A stretch of DNA of 64,000 bases from Schizochytrium sp. CCTCC M209059 (Eukaryota > Sar > Bigyra > Thraustochytrida > Thraustochytriidae): assembly GCA_000818945.1 (NCBI GenBank), contig KN805384.1, positions 232,762-296,761 on the forward strand. Direction: 5' to 3'. The position numbers and the translations under genes were made by a program. The notes below the pieces were generated by a model that searched no databases, was not told where the DNA came from, and saw only the letters and a list, made by a program, of their open reading frames with translations. Position 1 is the first letter of the stretch; each line of letters opens with the position of its first letter. Below, piece by piece: positions 49,504 to 58,693 of this stretch.

Positions 49504-52500
49504 ATGACGAGCAACGCGGCCGGCGCGGCCTTCGGGGAGTGGGCGCAGGAGCGCGAGCAGGAGAGCCAGCAGTCGGAGCTGGAGAATGCCAACGCGCGCG
49601 AGGAGGAGGAGGTGACCCGGTTCGAGGACACCATCGCACACGACCTGGAGAAAAATGTAGAGGACTATGCGCTCCAGTACATGCGCGACATCTCCGGCTT
49701 TAAAAGCTCCCTCGAGCAGGCGTATCCGCGAAGAGCGGCGGAGCAGCAGCAACAGCAGCCGCAGGAGAGCGACTCCAAGGTGTCGAGCGATCCTGAGCAA
49801 GGGGCTCCGATACGCGGGGATACCACGACGGACAAGAAACTGTCTCTGTATGAGCGAGCGACGGCGTGGTCGCACAAGCTTAATCCCACCAACAAAAATC
49901 TCATCCGCCACGCGATCGTCACGGTAGCGGGCATTCTGATGCCTTATTTCCCCCTATTTCGCCAATACGCAGGGAGCTTGACAAACCTCATTCCCGTGTA
50001 CGCCTTGATTTTGACACTGAGACCTTTGCAAAACACATGCGTTGGGAGCGAGATCCACCACGTCCTCGTCTTCATCTGTATGTGGCCTTTTGTTTACGCG
50101 TATGCAGTCTTCATGGTCGTCGTGACCGCAGACAATCTCGGAGGCTACCTTGTTTTTCAAGGCCTCGGCATCCTCGTCCTCGTCTTTACCGTGTGGACGC
50201 ATCCAGCAAGTCTTCCAGCAATTGTGGTGCAAATGATTAACTTTTCTATCGTCGTCGTGTCAATTTACGCAGCAAATAACTTTGCCTCCTATGATGACCC
50301 CTTTGGGCAGTCAATCACGATTCTCAACAATGCCACTTTTGCGATGTCCATGCCATTCGCCCTTCACCTCTTTGGAGCGCTTCTCATCTTTCCCTGGTTG
50401 GGCACTACGCAAATGCAAAAGGCCCTGGGGACACGCTTTGACGCATACGCATCGTTGCTGCGCCGCATCCGGCCCGTTTACGACCGCATCGCCGTCTATA
50501 CGCTAGATCCTCTCGATGACTCCAAGTATGATCACAGCTGCGTCGACGTCGACACGTTGAAGTCACTTTGCGAGGCCCGAGCCCAAGAAGTCAACTCCAT
50601 CCCATTAACGCAACGCTGGCTTGAAGCCACACTTGTCGAGACCCGATACCTTTTTAATGGAGAAGGCCTGAGATACCTCGACCGCTACAAAATCAGCTTA
50701 AAGGTGTCGCGGATCGCTCGTTCTGCCGCCACAGATATTCTCGGGGTCAGGGACAAGGACTATGAAAACCTCGTCAATGATTTGCACCTCGAAAAGGATC
50801 TCCTTCGAAAACAGGCAGGATTGCTCGATCTCACGCTCGACGAAACGGAACAAAAGCAGCGCAAAGCTGAACTCACGCGCGTCCCCGTTCTCATGACTGA
50901 GATCAGCTTGCTACTGGAGCTTGGTGCCCACAGATTGTCCAAGATTGCCAAAGGACGGCCTCTTCATTTGAGCCCCGAAAACATTCGCGAAGTTGATCTG
51001 CTCGACAAGGAAGTGCGCATGCTCGAGCGCCTCGCCGACGAACTTGAGGGTCTTGCACTATCATGGACGAAACGGTACATCAAAATGCATGCCGCCATTG
51101 CATACGATCACGACGCGACCATCGTGACTGCGTTCTTCCGTCGCATCAAGGTCATCAACTATGCGCAGGTCCTCTTGAAATTGGTAAAGCTCCACAAGGA
51201 GACGCTTCTTACCTTGCAGCACGAGATTCACCCACACCCCGGCGACTGGGTTCGGGAGTGGAAGCTCACGTTTCCTTTTGTCGATCAGCTGCTCTCGACT
51301 GCGTATGCAGCTGCACGCTCTGCGCTCTATGTTCCAACAGAAGGTTGGCTGGGCCGCATTGAAGAGCGCGCTGGATCCTTTTTCTCTGAATCGCGCTTCA
51401 AAGGCGCGCTCAAGTATGCAGTGGGCGTGACGCTTCTGTCTGTGCCCGGCATGGTAGCTTCCTCATACTCGGTGTACTCCACGGTCCAGCTTGTGAATGC
51501 CATTTTCACATTTCAAGTGGTGCTTATGAAGTCGCAGGAAGGCCTTATTCTAGAGCGGTCGGTGCAACGTGTGGCTGGTATTGCTATGGGCATTATAGTC
51601 GCAGGTATTGCGTGGGAACTCGCGTGCATCGGAGGCTGCACGGCAGACTACCACGAGTGGGTGTTTTTCGCCTTTGAAATTGCAATCCTGGCGCTGTACC
51701 TTTATACCAAGACAGTCAAGCCGGCCAAGGCGTACATTGTTTATGCGACGCTGCGGACCCTGGCGAGTATGCTGGTTAGTTATCTCACGTCGTCGGAGCC
51801 AACCGCGCGGAAACTGTGGATCCAGGGTGGCTTCGTCTTTGCGTCTTCGCTCATTGGCGCAGTGGGTGCTCTCTTTCTTGCCCTCTTTATTTGGCCAGTG
51901 AGTGGACGATTTCTCATTCGCGAGACGCTCGCGCAAACGTATCATGACTTTATTCTGCTCTTTGAGCAAGTGCTTACGGAGCGCTTTCGCGACCCGGGCA
52001 TGACGGAATGCGATTCGCCCAAGGTGAACGCTTTCGAGGACCAGATTGCGAGCACCTTGTACGTCGACATGGCACTCAAGCTGCGCTCTGCCGAGCTTGA
52101 GTCCAAGCAGCAGATTCGCTTCGATGCCCCGCATGAGGACTACGTCAAGGCTGTGGAGAGCACGCGGCGAATTTGGCATGCACTGTGGAAACTCCACCAT
52201 CTCGGTGGTGTTCGTGTCTACATGCGGGACCGAAAGGGCAATTCGGTGGCGAGCATGTCGGCGAGTACGGCGCGGGGATTCTTTGCGGCCAATCGCTGGC
52301 TCACCTCGGCGTTCACGGCGATATCGGCGCGTCTCGCGTCACAGCGACGCGACTCGCTGCCTGTTCTCCGGCCTCTTGCAGCATCCCCGCGGCTGCTCAA
52401 CGAGATGGTGCACCAGCTTTTAGCGCAGGCGTACCACGATCAGACTTTTCTCGACTTTGTGCTCGCAAGCAACGACCTCTCGCTCCTCATCAATCTCCCG

Positions 52501-52665
52501 CTTCTCGCGCAGAACCTCATTATCATCTCTGACTCGCTTGACGTCGTCTACAACTTCATGGAGCACTTCTTGAAGAAGCCCGCGTACGGGGACGAGTTGC
52601 GGCGCGCGGAGGAGGTCAGCTACAACCTCTTTTCGCATTCTGCGCCCGACGTCGCCGTCATGTGA
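49504..52665 (+). CDS. FUSC/ArAE-like membrane transporter, array copy 3
   Basis: 1,053 residues from the ATG at 49504. The N-terminus (AAFGEWAQEREQESQQSELE) carries the acidic W motif, followed by a short poly-Gln. First membrane block about 131-297 (IPVYALILTLRPLQNTCVG). Central helical region starts RFDAYASLLRRIRPVYDRIA. Second block about 631-801 (ERSVQRVAGIAMGIIVAGIAWELACIGGC), ending IWPVSGR; this copy has Val where the others have Thr in the WPTSGR motif. The C-terminal domain is conserved (WHALWKLHHLGG, NRWLTSAF, PVLRPLAASP). It is most like copies 1, 2 and 6. Predicted membrane transporter of the aromatic acid exporter type, substrate unknown. Intact, single exon. Confidence 0.82.
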   Translation: MTSNAAGAAFGEWAQEREQESQQSELENANAREEEEVTRFEDTIAHDLEKNVEDYALQYMRDISGFKSSLEQAYPRRAAEQQQQQPQESDSKVSSDPEQGAPIRGDTTTDKKLSLYERATAWSHKLNPTNKNLIRHAIVTVAGILMPYFPLFRQYAGSLTNLIPVYALILTLRPLQNTCVGSEIHHVLVFICMWPFVYAYAVFMVVVTADNLGGYLVFQGLGILVLVFTVWTHPASLPAIVVQMINFSIVVVSIYAANNFASYDDPFGQSITILNNATFAMSMPFALHLFGALLIFPWLGTTQMQKALGTRFDAYASLLRRIRPVYDRIAVYTLDPLDDSKYDHSCVDVDTLKSLCEARAQEVNSIPLTQRWLEATLVETRYLFNGEGLRYLDRYKISLKVSRIARSAATDILGVRDKDYENLVNDLHLEKDLLRKQAGLLDLTLDETEQKQRKAELTRVPVLMTEISLLLELGAHRLSKIAKGRPLHLSPENIREVDLLDKEVRMLERLADELEGLALSWTKRYIKMHAAIAYDHDATIVTAFFRRIKVINYAQVLLKLVKLHKETLLTLQHEIHPHPGDWVREWKLTFPFVDQLLSTAYAAARSALYVPTEGWLGRIEERAGSFFSESRFKGALKYAVGVTLLSVPGMVASSYSVYSTVQLVNAIFTFQVVLMKSQEGLILERSVQRVAGIAMGIIVAGIAWELACIGGCTADYHEWVFFAFEIAILALYLYTKTVKPAKAYIVYATLRTLASMLVSYLTSSEPTARKLWIQGGFVFASSLIGAVGALFLALFIWPVSGRFLIRETLAQTYHDFILLFEQVLTERFRDPGMTECDSPKVNAFEDQIASTLYVDMALKLRSAELESKQQIRFDAPHEDYVKAVESTRRIWHALWKLHHLGGVRVYMRDRKGNSVASMSASTARGFFAANRWLTSAFTAISARLASQRRDSLPVLRPLAASPRLLNEMVHQLLAQAYHDQTFLDFVLASNDLSLLINLPLLAQNLIIISDSLDVVYNFMEHFLKKPAYGDELRRAEEVSYNLFSHSAPDVAVM

Positions 52666-53270
52666 TGACGAAGAAACTTGCTTTCTTCTGCCCATGCAAC
52701 AAGTCTTTGCGCGGGTCTACGCCATAGCTACCATACTACCTAACACCGCACTTGCAGGGCTCCTCTCCTCTCCTCTCGTCTCGTCACGTCTGGTCTAATT
52801 TCGTCCCATTGTAGTTGCTTGTTAATTATTATTCTCCTATTTGCATCTCTCTCGTCTGTCCTGCTCTGTTCAACCTCGCAAAGAAGTATAGGCGCAGTTC
52901 AGCTTGTGTGCGCGCGTGCGCGCGTGCTCTTTCTCTGCGCCATCATCGACCGACGCGGCCAAACTATTTCTAGACGCGCGACTGACTCCTGGCTGGCCAG
53001 CCAGAGCTCGCTCGCGGCACTTGGCTATCCATCCATCCTCCTCCGTGGAAGACAATCAATCGCGAGGTCGCAGTCGCTGCCGGCGGCAAAGGCCAAGGCA
53101 CATATACGTAGTACTACTGTCCCCCTTCCCGCTATCCGCCGGATCTGGCGCGAGTTTCCGCCCGCAGCTGGACCACGGCGGCACGTCGATCATCATCTCT
53201 CGCATCCATCGCGTGCATCGCTTCCATCGCATCCACCGCGCCCATCGATCTCGCGCCGAGTGGGCGGCCT

Positions 53271-53297
53271 CGCATCGCATCGCATCGCATCGCATCG
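53271..53297. repeat. CGCAT pentanucleotide repeat
   Basis: About five CGCAT units in the spacer upstream of FUSC-like copy 4. Confidence 0.85.
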
Positions 53298-53693
53298 CGC
53301 GGCGCGCACGAAGGCCGCGGGTCCTCCGTCGCTGTTGCGTCTCGCGGCGGATAGATCACCCGGAGCGCGACAAAAAAACTGCGGTGCGGGGGAAGGAGGC
53401 CGAGGAGAACGAGAACGGGAACGAGCCTTGGAACGCGAGGCAGAATTCGCATCATGGATGATCATGATGAATGAATGATCGTGGCGATGGGGGAGATGGA
53501 GGTCAAGGCTTGAGAAGGCGTCGCCGCGGGAAGAGTACTCGGGGAGAGGTAACAAATAGCAGGGGAGGCAAGCAACGTGGTTGAAGAAGCAACGCAAACA
53601 CGAAACGCCTCGACGGCCTGACCGCGCGACAGACCGCGGGCGCCGGCCAGCAAGCGCTCGGGCGAGCCAGCCTTTGGCCCGAGTCCGCGCGCG

Positions 53694-53735
<42 letters not shown>
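53694..53735. repeat. CAAG tetranucleotide repeat
   Basis: About ten CAAG units, 160 bp before the start of FUSC-like copy 4. The same unit precedes copy 5. Confidence 0.95.
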
Positions 53736-53891
53736 TCCTCGAGCGGTTCGTGCGTCGCGGCGGCGGCGGGGGACCGCTCGCTCGTTCGTTTGACCTGATC
53801 TGATCTGATTCCATCGCGCGCTCGCTCGTCGGGTGCGTTGGGGAGCTTGCACGCGTCGCCGAGGAAGGGGAGAGCCCTCGGCAAGGCCGCC

Positions 53892-56800
53892 ATGGCGGAC
53901 GGCAGAGAGCAGATCCTCTCGGAGTGGGAGGAGGAGGGCCAACGCAGACTCGAAGAGTCCGCGCTCGAAGTGGCCGGCGACGAGGAACGCGCGCAGCTCT
54001 TGGATGTGAAACAGCACGAAGACAGCGACAAGTGGCTCGACCATGTCGACGCATACGCGCGTCAATGCCTCCTGGAAATGGCGGCACCCTTGACAGGTCC
54101 CGGATCGCCGGGTGTCGATCTCGAGAAAGGTGTCGGTACCGGTGATGTTGCTGATGCTGATTCTGATTCTGGTGCTGACCCGGCTCGCAAGGCGACTGAA
54201 TCGCCCAACTCTTCGCAGAGCGAACGTCTCAAGGTGCAGCAAGGGAAAAAGGGCGTAAGCAGTGCGGCCCGCCTCTGCGTGTTCCGATTAACTCTCTCTC
54301 AAAAACTTATGATTCGGAATGCAATCATTGCTTCGATCGCATTGCTGCTACCCTTTTTTGAAAGCGTCCAGACCACCTCGTACAACACATCTTTGCTCAT
54401 TCCTATTCTCACGCTCATTCTCATGCTGCGACCTGCACATCTCACTGCCTGGGGACACGAGTTGCACCAACTCATCATCGTCATTGGTATTTGGCCATTT
54501 TACGTTGTGTGGTCTCTGGTCATCCTCGCTGCCTCCCCGCACAATCTCATTGGGTTCCTGATCCTGCTCGCACTCGGCGTGCTTGTCGCCTTCCTCATCG
54601 GAATGACGTATCCGTCGATTCTCATGACGACCATTGGTCCCACCATCATGTTCTCGATCATTCACATGAGCCTCTGGCAGATTTACAACTTTTACGATTA
54701 CGAGGACCCGTTTAAACAGGCTTTAATTGCACTGGGAGGAGCTACGTTTGGCATGTACGCTGCCTTTGTTTTGCATTGGCTCGGATCCGTTCTCATTTTC
54801 CCCTGGAGTGCCATCACCGAGGCGCGGCAGGCTCTCCGCAACCGCTACGCCGCGTATGCGACAATGCTGCGGCGGCTGCGACCCGTGTACGATCGGATCG
54901 CCGTTCACACCCTTGACCCATCGGCGGACATCGGGCGGACTTTTGTCAGCAAAGAGCTCATTGACGACCTTGCGGACGCGCGAGAGATGGAAGTTTCGTC
55001 AATTGTGGTTTCGCAGCGCAGCGTTGGCTCTGCGCTACTCGAAACGAGATTCTTGGGCAAGGGCGATGGTCTCAAGTACCTGCGCCGCTACCAGGACACG
55101 CTGAATCTGACGCGGAATGCGAGGTTCCCGGCAGGTGAAATCGTCAGTCGTCAGGAGGATTTTCTCGGCCCTGCCGAGTCTGAGAGCGGGCTCGGAAAGT
55201 TCATGGAGCAGAAGGATGGGTTTATGCAGCAAGATCTTGCGCAAGAGGCCGCCCTAGCGCAGGACGCGGAGGCGCAGAGGAAGCTTGATGCTGCTCGTGA
55301 GCGTATTCCCATGCTTATCACCAAGCTGAACCTCCTCTTGGAATTGGGCGCACATCGTATGGCCCAGCTGGCTGGATCGAGATCCTCTGACAGGTCTGAA
55401 GATGCGATGCGCTCGAAGATGCTTCATTTCTTGGCGCGGGAGCAAGCGGTCATGGAGAAGCTGGGTGAGGAGCTCGAAGAGCTTGCAGTCTCTTGGATGG
55501 AGCTGTACCTTCGTGCGCACGCTGCTGATGCGTTCAAAGACACGATTCACATGACATTTCTGAAGCGGACGCGTCTCATCAGCTATGTACTGGTTCTGCT
55601 CAAGCTTGTCCGCGAGCAAAAGCAGGTTGTCGCTGGGTTTGAAAAGGAAAAAGCCGCGGACCCGTGCGCCGCCAAGCGCGAATGGATCATGAGCTTTCCC
55701 GTGAACGACGCGATCATGCCAACCTTGCACTCTTCGAGCCAGGAGGAAATGTACACGCCAATCGAATCACGCAGAGCGCGCTGGGAGCAGAAGCTCTTGC
55801 GTCTTTTTGGAAGCACTTCGTGGAAAATGGCCATCAAATTCGCCTTTGGTACGACGTTGCTGGTTTTGCCGGCCATGATTGATCCCTTTTACCAGACATT
55901 TTCAATGATCCAGCTGCTCAACGGTGTTTTCACATTTCAGGTGGTCATCTTTTGGTCGCAGACGGGCCTCGTACTGGAGCGTGTGGGCTACCGCATGGTT
56001 GGCATCACTATCGGAGGCATTGCCCTCAGTGTTGCCTGGGAGCTGGCTTGCATTAACGGATGCACAGACGACAATCGAAAGTGGATTCTGTATGCTGCCG
56101 AGGTGGCCTGTCTCTTTGTGTACATTTGGTTCAAGGCCAGGTGGCCCACCAAGGGCTACCTCGGGTTTTCCGCGATGCGTACTCTGGCGAGCATGTCCAC
56201 GGCCTTTGTGACTACGTCGGACCCAGCGACGGTAGATATTTGGCTCCGGACGGGGTATGTTCTTGCCTCGTCTCTGATCGGCGCGCTCGGGGCCCTTTTC
56301 CTCACTGTTGCGATTTGGCCCACGAGCGGGCGCTACAATCTTCGCGAAGCGATCGCGCGGTCGTATCACGATTTTGTACTCATTACAGAGTCTGTGCTCA
56401 CGGACCGCTTCGAGACGCCCGATGTGATGGACACCATGTCGCCCCAGGTATCGGCATTTGAGCACAAGCTGGCGCGGAGACTGTATCTCGAGACGGGCGT
56501 GATGATACGCTCGGCGCAGTTGGAGACCATGCAACGAATCAATTTTGATGCGTCCTTTGAACTTTATGTTCAGGCTGTCAAGGCCTCGCAAGACATTTGG
56601 CAGTCGCTGTGGAAGCTCAATCACCTCGGAGGTCTGCATGTGTACAAAAAGGGAGAGAACGGCGAACCTATGCGGACGATGCACCCGCACACGGCTCGCA
56701 TTTTCCTTGCAGCGAATCGCTGGCTCACGACTTCCTTTGCTGCCGTCGCCTCGCAGCTCAACAGCAAGCATCGGGACTCCACGCCGGTGTTGCGCCCGCT

Positions 56801-57068
56801 CGCGGCTTCGCCGCAGCTTTTGGTCGAAATTATGCACGAGTTTGTGGGCCGCGCCTACCGGGACGAGGTGCTTCTCGAGTACGTTGTGTCTTCTCGCGAC
56901 CTGGCGCTCATGCTCAACCTGCCACTTCTCATGGACAGTCTTTACGATATTTCGATCTCCCTCGACAAGCTTTACACCTTTATGGAGACCTATCTGCGCA
57001 AGCCCGTCTATGCGGACCGCCTCCGAGATGCTGAGCGTATTTCCCTCGATCTCTACAAGGTTGTATAA
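53892..57068 (+). CDS. FUSC/ArAE-like membrane transporter, array copy 4
   Basis: 1,058 residues from the ATG at 53892. The N-terminus REQILSEWEEEGQRRLEESALE is followed by ERAQLLDVKQHED and DKWLDHVDAYARQCLLEMA, which it shares almost exactly with copy 5. First membrane block about 137-308; the signature here is LILMLRPAHLTAWGHE instead of LRPLNDT. Second block about 643-814 (ERVGYRMVGITIGGIALSVAWELACINGC), ending IWPTSGR. C-terminal domain conserved (WQSLWKLNHLGG, NRWLTTSF, PVLRPLAASP, KPVYADRLRDAE). With copy 5 it forms a distinct subtype, presumably with a different substrate or partner. The membrane transport role is inferred from the FUSC-like plan only. Intact. Confidence 0.82.
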   Translation: MADGREQILSEWEEEGQRRLEESALEVAGDEERAQLLDVKQHEDSDKWLDHVDAYARQCLLEMAAPLTGPGSPGVDLEKGVGTGDVADADSDSGADPARKATESPNSSQSERLKVQQGKKGVSSAARLCVFRLTLSQKLMIRNAIIASIALLLPFFESVQTTSYNTSLLIPILTLILMLRPAHLTAWGHELHQLIIVIGIWPFYVVWSLVILAASPHNLIGFLILLALGVLVAFLIGMTYPSILMTTIGPTIMFSIIHMSLWQIYNFYDYEDPFKQALIALGGATFGMYAAFVLHWLGSVLIFPWSAITEARQALRNRYAAYATMLRRLRPVYDRIAVHTLDPSADIGRTFVSKELIDDLADAREMEVSSIVVSQRSVGSALLETRFLGKGDGLKYLRRYQDTLNLTRNARFPAGEIVSRQEDFLGPAESESGLGKFMEQKDGFMQQDLAQEAALAQDAEAQRKLDAARERIPMLITKLNLLLELGAHRMAQLAGSRSSDRSEDAMRSKMLHFLAREQAVMEKLGEELEELAVSWMELYLRAHAADAFKDTIHMTFLKRTRLISYVLVLLKLVREQKQVVAGFEKEKAADPCAAKREWIMSFPVNDAIMPTLHSSSQEEMYTPIESRRARWEQKLLRLFGSTSWKMAIKFAFGTTLLVLPAMIDPFYQTFSMIQLLNGVFTFQVVIFWSQTGLVLERVGYRMVGITIGGIALSVAWELACINGCTDDNRKWILYAAEVACLFVYIWFKARWPTKGYLGFSAMRTLASMSTAFVTTSDPATVDIWLRTGYVLASSLIGALGALFLTVAIWPTSGRYNLREAIARSYHDFVLITESVLTDRFETPDVMDTMSPQVSAFEHKLARRLYLETGVMIRSAQLETMQRINFDASFELYVQAVKASQDIWQSLWKLNHLGGLHVYKKGENGEPMRTMHPHTARIFLAANRWLTTSFAAVASQLNSKHRDSTPVLRPLAASPQLLVEIMHEFVGRAYRDEVLLEYVVSSRDLALMLNLPLLMDSLYDISISLDKLYTFMETYLRKPVYADRLRDAERISLDLYKVV

Positions 57069-58693
57069 TGAATAACTTCTTTTCGTGGCGTGTTTTTTTT
57101 TTTTTCGTTTTGTCAATGAATAAAACGACATTCGGACTGGGCTCCATCCGGGAAGTTCGACGCCATGTTGCCGGCTCGACTTGGTCAGTTGCAAGCCTGG
57201 CTTTTCTCCATGACCAGTGTCTATTGGTGAGTGCCTTGCCTTGCCTTGCCTTGCCGCAGCTGCAGCTGCAGCTGCTACCCTTTGAATCGAGGCTTGGAAG
57301 GCCGTACAGGGCCCCGTCTTCATCAGCCAGTCAAGTTGGCATACGACTGAATCTTGGTTCTGAGTCCGCCGTCGATTCGATTGTCGTGTCACTTTCATGA
57401 TGCTTGCAGTCGCTCGCACTGCACTGCGTGGGTTGTTGCTGTTTATGACATCATCAAGAGGCGTCGCGCGTCCCTCCGCTGCCGCTGCAGCTGCCAAAAC
57501 CTCTGGCAAGGCTCGCAAGCAATGTCGCGAGACAGCGGCGACATCTTCTTGTCTCCTTCCATTTTCACGCACCTATCTGTCGTTCGGAACCCCGGTGTCG
57601 GCTCGACTACCGAGCTCGTCTCAAAACTCCTACAGCAAGCGCCTTCTTCTCCAACCTTCGCCCCCCCCCCAACCTGTGCCTCGTACGCAGTACACACCTT
57701 CAGCGGGTCCCCGCGTCGTGGGAAGAATGGCGCGATCTCGCGACAGCGACGCGCTCTCATCTCACCCACTCCGTGTCAGCGCCGGCCTCGCTCGCCTCGC
57801 GCTGCCCGCCGGCCGAGCTGCTGCCGACGCTCGCGCATGAGGCGACGCCGGCGGCTGCTGCGGTTAACGCGGGCGTCCGGCCGGCCCCGGTTTCGTTCGA
57901 TCCGCCGTGGCCTAGCCGGCAGGCATGAAGAAGAAGAAGAAGAAAAAGGACAAGAAGTAAACAAACACGGTTTCGTCTCCTTCAGTCTCTTCAGAGCGCT
58001 GTTTTGCCCTGATTCAGAGGTTGCACTCGCACGAGAACGCCGGCACGGCGTGGATGGATGCCACGGCCGGCCGAACGACTTCGACTCGACTCCACTCGAT
58101 GTCCAGCCTCTGCAGCCGCCAGACAGACCAGGCGCATTGCATTGCAGTCAGCTCTCGAGAGAACGCCTGGTCTTGGCGACGTCCGTCGGGCGCGGTCGCG
58201 GTGAAGATCAGCCAGAGCGGCCTCGTGCACCAGCGCGAGGAGCCGCAATCCTGGCAAGACCGACCAGGCACCTCGAAGGCCAGGTCCCGGCCCTGGCGGA
58301 GCCTGGCGCCAAAACGAAGCTTGCTTGCGCGCGCTAAGGCTTGCTTTGAGGCGAGCGAGGCGCGGCGCTGCGGTCTGCGGCACGCTCGCTGCCCGCGGCT
58401 GGACTTCTTCCTTGGGCGGTCTGGGCTGCGTCGCGACGCGCGGCGTCGGCGAGGAGCAGGGAGACGGCGCGTCGTCCGGGGGCGCTTTCAGCGGTCGCGG
58501 CGCGAAGAGCTCGGAACGGAGGAAGCGGGCGGGCAGGGGGCCGAAGACGCGGAGCGGGGGCGAAAGCAAAAGCAAAACACAGCGGCGGCGAGCGAGAGAG
58601 CGACCTGGGTGGTCGCGGCCCATCGCCGCTGGAGAGGGAGAGCGGAAGCAACAGCGAGCGGCAAGCAAGCAAGCAAGCAAGCAAGCAAGCGAG
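57069..58693. promoter_or_regulatory. Spacer between FUSC-like copies 4 and 5
   Basis: 1.6 kb. It contains an AATAAA at 57119-57124, a T run at 57092-57105, CCTTG pentamers (about 57233-57253), GCAGCT repeats (about 57257-57275), a 10-base C run near 57661 and GAA units (about 57927-57945). The last 400 bp are GC-rich leader ending in a GCAA tract right before the ATG. Several open frames exist on both strands but none shows a domain or paralogue. Confidence 0.5.
58661..58690. repeat. GCAA tetranucleotide repeat at FUSC-5 start
   Basis: About seven GCAA units ending three bases before the start codon of FUSC-like copy 5, so within its 5' leader. Confidence 0.95.

Larger units (their letters stand above)
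52666..53891. promoter_or_regulatory. Spacer between FUSC-like copies 3 and 4
   Basis: 1.2 kb with no supported gene. It contains CTCGT/CTCCT pyrimidine tracts (about 52760-52790), a CGCAT pentamer tract (53271-53297) and a CAAG tract (53694-53735). Long open frames on the minus strand are GC-driven and encode low-complexity peptide. Confidence 0.5.

Noticed and set aside
53193..54242. 349-residue minus-strand frame upstream of copy 4
   Set aside because: Covers simple repeats and the antisense of the copy-4 start; no recognisable domain.
55902..57572. 556-residue minus-strand frame under FUSC-like copy 4
   Set aside because: Antisense of a well-supported gene; composition is typical of GC-driven shadow frames.
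58325..58693. N-terminal extension of FUSC-like copy 5
   Set aside because: Open but repeat-like, without counterpart in the paralogues; the conserved N-terminal motif begins right after the ATG at 58694.
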